In this document: piece by piece, positions 59,653 to 64,000 of the stretch | How the letters are laid out: every line of letters begins with the position of its first letter | Position numbering within the stretch: the first letter of the stretch is position 1 | From: Amycolatopsis suaedae | GTDB lineage: Bacteria > Actinomycetota > Actinomycetes > Mycobacteriales > Pseudonocardiaceae | Reading direction: 5' to 3' | Assembly (NCBI RefSeq): GCF_004214935.1 | Contig: NZ_SFCC01000008.1 | Coordinates: 1 to 64,000 of the forward strand | DNA length: 64,000 nt | The notes under the pieces: generated by a model | What the model was told of the DNA's origin: nothing | Database searches by the model: none | What the model saw: the letters and a program-made list of their open reading frames with translations, nothing else | Position numbers and translations under genes: made by a program

Positions 59653-60470
59653 AGTGTCTCCTCGGCTCGAAGACTCCACGGGTCGGTGCACCGCGCGGAG
59701 ACGTGAACGTCGACGTTACCCGCAAACGCCGCCCGGATCACGGCCGCCGCCTGGCCGCACCACGGCCACTCGCTGGCCCAGTGGGTCAGGCCCACCAGCG
59801 CCGGAACGGCCTGCCCGGCCTCCAGGTGCTCGCCCGCCGGGTGGTGGCGCAGGTCGGCGGTGACGTAGGCGTCCACCCCGGCGACGGTGGCCGCCGCGAG
59901 GAAGGAATCCCCGGACCCGCCGGACACCGCGACCGTCCTGATTGGACGATCTGGGTCCCCAGACGCGACCACACCCGGCACGGTGGCGGGCACGGCACCG
60001 GCGACCCTGCGGACGAACGCCCCGAGCGGCTCGGCCTCGGCCAGCTCACCGACCCGGCCCAGGCCGGTCACCCCGTCGGCGTTCGGCGCGAGCGGGCGCA
60101 GCACCCGCAGGCCGATGGCCTCGGCGAGGGCGTCGGACACCCCGGGGCTGGCCGAGTCGGCGTTGGTGTGCGCACACAGCAGGGCCGTTCCCGACCGGAT
60201 GAGCCGGTGCACCAGCCGCCCCTTCGGCGTGTCGGCGGCGACGCCGTGCACGCCACGCAGCAGCAACGGGTGATGCGCGAGGATCAGCTGCGCGCCCAGC
60301 TCGACGGCCTCGTCGACGGTCGCCTCCACGACGTCGACACAGACCAGCACCCTGCTCACCGGCTCGGCCGGATCCCCGCAGACCAGGCCGACCGCGTCCC
60401 AGGACTCCGCCAGCTCGGGCGGGTAGGCGGCCTCGACGGCCCTGATGACCTCGGCCAGCGTCACGGACAT
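59649..60470 (-). CDS. Nif3-family dinuclear metal protein
   Basis: 273 residues of the Nif3/YbgI family, hexameric with two metals per site. Metal motifs are [16 protein letters not shown] near residue 65, [16 protein letters not shown] near residue 100, and [17 protein letters not shown] near residue 210. It may be a GTP cyclohydrolase-like or hydrolase protein, but the activity of the family is not settled. It is the Rv2230c counterpart of the conserved trio. ATG at 60470; its stop overlaps the zinc-ribbon start by 4 bp. Confidence 0.93.
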   Translation of the reverse strand: MSVTLAEVIRAVEAAYPPELAESWDAVGLVCGDPAEPVSRVLVCVDVVEATVDEAVELGAQLILAHHPLLLRGVHGVAADTPKGRLVHRLIRSGTALLCAHTNADSASPGVSDALAEAIGLRVLRPLAPNADGVTGLGRVGELAEAEPLGAFVRRVAGAVPATVPGVVASGDPDRPIRTVAVSGGSGDSFLAAATVAGVDAYVTADLRHHPAGEHLEAGQAVPALVGLTHWASEWPWCGQAAAVIRAAFAGNVDVHVSARCTDPWSLRAEETL

Positions 60471-60508
60471 GCCGTGATCCTCGCATGCGTGATACGAGAC
60501 ACCCGTGC

Positions 60509-60662
60509 CCCGTACCGGAAATCCGCTGGGTAATTCGCCGGGCCCAGCTTCTCGCTGGCGGCGTCGCCGGTCCGCCCGAGTACGGCCAGTACGAGGGCGA
60601 CCCGGCGCCTTGCCAGCGAAAACCTGGACTCACCGACTTACGCACCGGATTTCCGGTACGGG
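60509..60662. repeat. MITE-like long palindrome
   Basis: Terminal 17-bp perfect inverted repeats, CCCGTACCGGAAATCCG (60509-60525) and its complement (60646-60662). The inside is also an imperfect palindrome: the block CCAGCTTCTCGCTGGC (60544-60559) mirrors GCCAGCGAAAACCTGG (60612-60627). Total 154 bp, without a coding frame. No direct target duplication is obvious. It fills most of the gap between Nif3 (-) and ptpA (+). Confidence 0.8.
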
Positions 60663-60673
60663 ACACTGGCGGC

Positions 60674-61132
60674 ATGCACCTCTGCTTCGTCTGCTCGGGC
60701 AACATCTGCCGTTCCCCGATGGCCGCACTGGTGTTCGGCGAGCACCTGCGCCGGGCCGGGCTGGCCGGCCAGGTGCGGGTGACCAGCGCCGGAACCGGGC
60801 CGTGGCACGTCGGCGAGCCCGCCGACCCCAGGGCCCAGGCGACCCTGACCGCGGCCGGCTACCCCACCTCCCACGTCGCTGCCCAGGTCGACGCGAGCCA
60901 CCTCGACGCCGACCTGCTGCTGGCCGCCGACCTCGGCCACCTGCGGGTGCTGCGGGGCAAGGTCGGCGATTCGGACCGGGTGCGGCTGCTGCGCGACTTC
61001 GATCCCGAGGCCGGGCCGGACGCCGAGGTTCCCGACCCGTACTACGGCGGTGACGACGGCTTCGTCACCGTGCTGGGCATGATCGAACGCTCCAGCGCCG
61101 GGCTCCTGGACTGGGTACGGGAGCGGCTGTGA
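60674..61132 (+). CDS. ptpA: Low-molecular-weight protein-tyrosine phosphatase
   Basis: 152 residues. The P-loop FVCSGNICRSPMAA at residues 5-18 carries the nucleophile cysteine in C-x5-R-S, and the general-acid motif VPDPYYGGDDGF near residue 117 completes the site. It removes phosphate from tyrosine-phosphorylated proteins. The same family (PtpA, Rv2234) follows the RNase H-Nif3 block in M. tuberculosis. The ATG at 60674 is 11 bp after the palindrome. Overlaps the fructosamine-kinase gene by 4 bp. Confidence 0.93.
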   Translation: MHLCFVCSGNICRSPMAALVFGEHLRRAGLAGQVRVTSAGTGPWHVGEPADPRAQATLTAAGYPTSHVAAQVDASHLDADLLLAADLGHLRVLRGKVGDSDRVRLLRDFDPEAGPDAEVPDPYYGGDDGFVTVLGMIERSSAGLLDWVRERL

Positions 61133-61980
61133 CCGCCCTGGACGCCGTCCGCGAACACCTCGGCGTCGAGGGCGTGCACGCCTACCGGCTGGGCAGCTCG
61201 GTGTTCGTGGTGAGCCTGCCCGGGGGCGGGCAGGTGGTCGCCAAGCACACCGAGGCGGCTGCCGCCGAGGCCGCCGGCCTGCGCTGGCTGCGCGAGCCGG
61301 GCGACGTCGCGCTGCCCGCCGTGCACGGCAACGACGGCGAATGGGTGATCACCGACTACGTGGCACCCGGCGCGCCGAGCGTGGCGGCAGCCGAGGCGTT
61401 CGGCCGCGGGCTGGCCGCACTGCACCTGCGGGGCGCGCCCGCGTTCGGGGCCCCGCCACCGGGCGGCCCGGCCGACGCCTGGATCGGGCTGGCGCCGATG
61501 CGTAACGAACCGTGTGCCACGTGGGCGGAGTTCTACGCGGCCCACCGCGTCGAGCCGTACCTGCGCAGTGCCCGTGACCAGGGCCTGTTCACCGCCGACC
61601 AGGCGGCCGTCGTCACCGCGGTGTGCGACCGGCTTCCCGACCTGGCCGGGCCGCCGGAGCCGCCCGCGCGGCTGCACGGCGACGCCTGGAGCGGCAACGT
61701 GCACTGGAGCGCCGACGGCCCGGTCCACCTCATCGACCCGGCCGCCCACGGCGGGCACCGGGAGACCGACCTGGCCATGCTGCGACTGTTCGGCACGCCG
61801 CTGCTCGACCACATCCTGGACGCCTACACGTCGGCGGCCGCCGACGCGGGCGCGCCGCTCGCCGACGGCTGGCGCGACCGCGTCGGCCTGCACCAGTTGT
61901 TCCCGCTGCTGGTGCACACGACGTTGTTCGGCGGCGGCTACGCCGCACAGACGCTGGCCGCCGCCCGCTCAGCCGGCTAA
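61129..61980 (+). CDS. Fructosamine-3-kinase family phosphotransferase
   Basis: 283 residues of the aminoglycoside phosphotransferase-like fold, fructosamine kinase branch. The nucleotide-binding lysine lies in QVVAKHTEAAAAEAAGLRWL near residue 40; the catalytic loop ARLHGDAWSGNVHW near residue 182, and the metal motif HLIDPAAHGGHRETDLAML near 202. These enzymes phosphorylate sugars attached to protein amines so that the adduct breaks down. The GTG at 61129 overlaps ptpA by 4 bp, so they are cotranscribed. The 3' end overlaps the convergent oxidoreductase gene by 12 bp. Confidence 0.9.
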   Translation: MTALDAVREHLGVEGVHAYRLGSSVFVVSLPGGGQVVAKHTEAAAAEAAGLRWLREPGDVALPAVHGNDGEWVITDYVAPGAPSVAAAEAFGRGLAALHLRGAPAFGAPPPGGPADAWIGLAPMRNEPCATWAEFYAAHRVEPYLRSARDQGLFTADQAAVVTAVCDRLPDLAGPPEPPARLHGDAWSGNVHWSADGPVHLIDPAAHGGHRETDLAMLRLFGTPLLDHILDAYTSAAADAGAPLADGWRDRVGLHQLFPLLVHTTLFGGGYAAQTLAAARSAG

Positions 61981-62826
61981 CACCGCCGCGGTGCGCTCCT
62001 GCTCGGCGGGACTGCCCAGTGGCACGAAGCCCAGGTCGGTCACCCCGGCGTCGCGGAACCGCGCCACCTCCGCCGCCACCGTCGCCTCGTCCCCGGCGAT
62101 GACGGCGTCGGCGGGACCACTCAGCCCGCCACGGTCGAGCACCGCGCGGTAGGCGGGCATGTCCTCGGTCCCCGCGAACGCCTCCGCGGCCCAGGCCCGC
62201 ACGCCGTCGGGGTCGTCGGTGACCGAGATCATCGCCCCCACCATGACGCGGCGGCCGGGGCCGAGGCGGGGCACCAGGTAGCTGTCGACCAGGTCCGGCC
62301 GGACCCAGGTGGCGATCAGCCCGTCGGTCATCTCGGCGGCGATTTTGATCATGACCGGACCGGTCGCGGCGAGCAGCAGGTCCGGTGCCTCGCCCTTGAT
62401 GGCCAGCTGGGTGTCGACGGTGTACTCCTCGCCCTGGTGCTTCACCGGTTCACCACGCAGCAGCGGGCCGAGGATCCGCAGGTACTCGCGGGTGTGCCGG
62501 GCGGGCTTGTCGTAGGGCAGGCCGAGCTGGTCGGAGATGTACCAGGCATGGCTGGGCCCGATTCCCAGGCTGAGCCTGCCGCCGATGAGGGACTGGACCG
62601 TGCGGGCCTCGGTGGCGAGCACCACGGGGTGACGTGGCTGGGTGGGCACGACGGACGTGCCGACGTCCAGCGGGGTGCGGGAGGCGGCCAGTACGGCCAG
62701 CGGATCCCACTGCCCGGGGGCCTGGTTGGTCCAGGCCGTGGGGAAACCGGCGCGCTCCGCGGCTTCGATCGCGTCGACCATGTCGGCGGCGGTCGCGGCG
62801 GGGTTGATCAGAGGTCCGATACGCAT
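61969..62826 (-). CDS. LLM-class F420-dependent oxidoreductase
   Basis: 285 residues of the luciferase-like TIM-barrel family, the F420-dependent subgroup common in actinobacteria. Seen: FPTAWTNQAPGQWDPLAVLA near residue 28, TSVVPTQPRHPVVLATEART near 57, and RLSLGIGPSHAWYISDQLG near 83, the usual coenzyme-binding parts. The substrate is not known. The ATG at 62826 is about 85 bp from the divergent LysR gene, a possible regulator of it. The 3' end overlaps the kinase gene by 12 bp. Confidence 0.88.
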   Translation of the reverse strand: MRIGPLINPAATAADMVDAIEAAERAGFPTAWTNQAPGQWDPLAVLAASRTPLDVGTSVVPTQPRHPVVLATEARTVQSLIGGRLSLGIGPSHAWYISDQLGLPYDKPARHTREYLRILGPLLRGEPVKHQGEEYTVDTQLAIKGEAPDLLLAATGPVMIKIAAEMTDGLIATWVRPDLVDSYLVPRLGPGRRVMVGAMISVTDDPDGVRAWAAEAFAGTEDMPAYRAVLDRGGLSGPADAVIAGDEATVAAEVARFRDAGVTDLGFVPLGSPAEQERTAAVLAG

Positions 62827-62883
62827 GCCTCCATGTCAGCGCGGGATGCCGCGCCCATCCATGCACGGCTGTCCCGCACTGTG

Positions 62884-62898
62884 ATCACGAAATGTGAT
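62884..62898. promoter_or_regulatory. Candidate LysR binding site
   Basis: ATCAC-GAAAT-GTGAT (62884-62898) is a perfect 5-bp inverted repeat with a 5-bp centre, lying 14 bp before the LysR ATG in the gap to the divergent oxidoreductase gene. This fits the placement of autoregulatory LysR boxes. Confidence 0.5.
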
Positions 62899-62911
62899 TA
62901 GTGTGGACGCC

Positions 62912-63784
62912 ATGGAGCTGCGGGCACTCCGTGCTTTCGTCACGGTCGCCGAGGAACTGCACTTCGGCCGGGCCGCCGAGCGGCTGCACATCGTCCAGCC
63001 CGCGGTCAGCCAGCAGGTGGCGCGGCTGGAACGGGAGCTGGGCGTGCGGCTGCTGGACCGCACCCGGCGCAGTGTCCGGCTCACCGACGCCGGAACCCGG
63101 GTGCTCGACGCCGCACGGGAGGCGCTGGTCGCGGCCGACCGGGTGCGGGCGGTGGCCGTCGAGCCGGTGCCGGGTGACCTGCGCATCGGTACCGGGCCGG
63201 AGTTCGCCGCCCGGATCGAGCGCGGGATCGAGTTGCTGCGGGAGTACGTCCCGCAGCTGCGGGCGACGCTGGTGGAGCTGCCGGTGGCGCCGCGGCTGGA
63301 GGCCGTGCGCCGCCACGAGGTCGGCTTCGCGCTCGTCCGCGGCGTGGTGGACGCGCCGGGGCTGCGGGTGCACCCGATCTGGAGCGAACCGCTGGTGGCG
63401 GTGCTGTCGGTGCAGCATCCCGCCGCCGGGAAGCCGTCGGTGCGGGTCGCCGACCTCGCCCCGCTCCCGCTGCGCTACCCCAACCGGTCCTGCGAGCCGT
63501 CCCTGCACGCCACGATGATGTCCACGTTCGCCGGTCTCGGGCTGACCCCGACGCTGGGCAGGCCCACCGGCACGATCGGCAGCACGCTGGTCGAGGTGGG
63601 TGCGGACCGCTGGTCGTGGACGCTGTTGCCGGCAGGCGAGGTCGCCCGCGCCGGGCTGTCCAGCGTGGTCGGTGTGCCGCTCGACCCGGAGGTCACGGTG
63701 CCCGGCAGCCTGGTGTACCGCGACGACATGAGCGAGGCGTGCGTGAGCGCGCTGACTCGGGCGTTCGCCGGGGCACCGGCCTGA
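62912..63784 (+). CDS. LysR-family transcriptional regulator
   Basis: 290 residues. The winged helix-turn-helix at the N-terminus (ELRALRAFVTVAEELHFGRA, then ERLHIVQPAVSQQVARLERE, residues 2-51) is followed by a substrate-binding domain from about residue 88 (GDLRIGTGPEFAARIERGIE) to the end. The ligand is unknown. It is divergent from the F420-type oxidoreductase gene with a palindrome between them, so it likely regulates it. An in-frame GTG six codons upstream is also open, but ATG 62912 gives the standard LysR opening. Confidence 0.9.
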   Translation: MELRALRAFVTVAEELHFGRAAERLHIVQPAVSQQVARLERELGVRLLDRTRRSVRLTDAGTRVLDAAREALVAADRVRAVAVEPVPGDLRIGTGPEFAARIERGIELLREYVPQLRATLVELPVAPRLEAVRRHEVGFALVRGVVDAPGLRVHPIWSEPLVAVLSVQHPAAGKPSVRVADLAPLPLRYPNRSCEPSLHATMMSTFAGLGLTPTLGRPTGTIGSTLVEVGADRWSWTLLPAGEVARAGLSSVVGVPLDPEVTVPGSLVYRDDMSEACVSALTRAFAGAPA

Positions 63785-63813
63785 CCGCCGCGCCGACCTT
63801 CTACCGTGGAGGG

Positions 63814-64000
63814 GTGCGGTGGAGGTTCCTGCTCAGACCTGGCTGGCTGGCGTTGACGCTGGCCGTGTTCGCCTTCGCCGGTTCCTGCTTCACACTGCTG
63901 GCGCCCTGGCAGTTCCAGCGCGACGCCGACCGGGAGGCGCAGAACGCGGCCCTGCAGGCGTCGTTCGTCGCCGAGCCGGCGCCGTGGACCCCGCGGCCGG
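63814..64000 (+). CDS. SURF1-family protein (5' part, runs off the window)
   Basis: Only the first 62 codons are present. A GTG at 63814, with GGAGGG directly upstream, begins RWRFLLRPGWLALTLAVFAF, the first membrane helix, followed by APWQFQRDADREAQNAALQA, a typical SURF1 opening with WQxxR just after TM1. SURF1 proteins assist cytochrome oxidase assembly. A SURF1 gene likewise follows ptpA in M. tuberculosis (Rv2235). The rest lies to the right of the window. Confidence 0.85.
   Translation, partial: MRWRFLLRPGWLALTLAVFAFAGSCFTLLAPWQFQRDADREAQNAALQASFVAEPAPWTPRP

Noticed and set aside
1-64000. CRISPR arrays, tRNA genes, transposases, integrases
   Set aside because: Intergenic regions were read on both strands; no regularly spaced repeats, no cloverleaf with CCA-end patterns and no recombinase motifs were seen.

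Overview
The window is high-GC actinobacterial chromosome. Gene order and gene types point to the Pseudonocardiales, most likely an Amycolatopsis-like genus (inference; no 16S gene is inside the window). Two flanks form an ancestral backbone that follows the Mycobacterium tuberculosis order Rv2222c-Rv2235: glnA2, two tandem Hip1/CaeA-type lipoprotein peptidases and panB on the left; RNase H/phosphatase, zinc-ribbon protein, Nif3, ptpA and SURF1 on the right. Between panB and the RNase H gene lie about 39 kb of mostly lineage-specific genes.

Layout. 1-340: leader and promoter of an rRNA operon reading leftward out of the window. 0.3-18.7 kb: glnA2, MFS transporter with divergent GlxA-type regulator, LppX-like lipoprotein, tandem TAP peptidases, secA2, PhoX-like Tat protein, nadE, DUF998, bifunctional lysX, panB. 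18.7-29.4 kb: proline iminopeptidase behind a structured leader, WYL regulator with divergent targets, PucR regulator divergent from gabT-gabD, metal-receptor/RNB pair and small genes, with two DasR-like boxes. 29.4-37.6 kb: a leftward seven-gene operon encoding an orphan type IV secretion/conjugation-like apparatus (VirB2-like, PrgI-like, VirB4, VirB6-like, VirB8/TcpC-like, transglycosylase-NlpC/P60, Pro-rich protein) with no relaxase or coupling protein in view. 38.3-39.5 kb: secreted DUF1996 protein. 40-45.2 kb: a type VII-linked polymorphic toxin locus (EspC-like helper, WXG100-Rhs toxin, candidate immunity protein). 45.3-48.3 kb: acyl-CoA dehydrogenase-like enzyme, unknown protein, SCO6745-family protein and the RNase P RNA. 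48.4-53.1 kb: a redox operon (DUF4142, haem membrane protein fused to a 3Fe-4S ferredoxin, FAD reductase, secreted PF03640 protein) divergent from an ECF sigma factor and zinc anti-sigma factor, with a consensus CRP-family site between them. 53.3-57.8 kb: large LuxR (LAL) regulator and a cytochrome P450. 57.8-64 kb: conserved backbone, then fructosamine kinase, F420-type oxidoreductase, LysR and a truncated SURF1.

Intergenic DNA carries several repeat families. The main one is a hairpin with a 14-19 bp stem and usually a fixed 11-nt loop, present seven times, six of them at gene 3' ends. It probably acts as a bidirectional terminator and supplies the last codons of two proteins. A second family is built on TGAAGGCCACCTTCA, and there is one 154-bp MITE-like palindrome. 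No CRISPR array, tRNA, transposase or integrase was seen.
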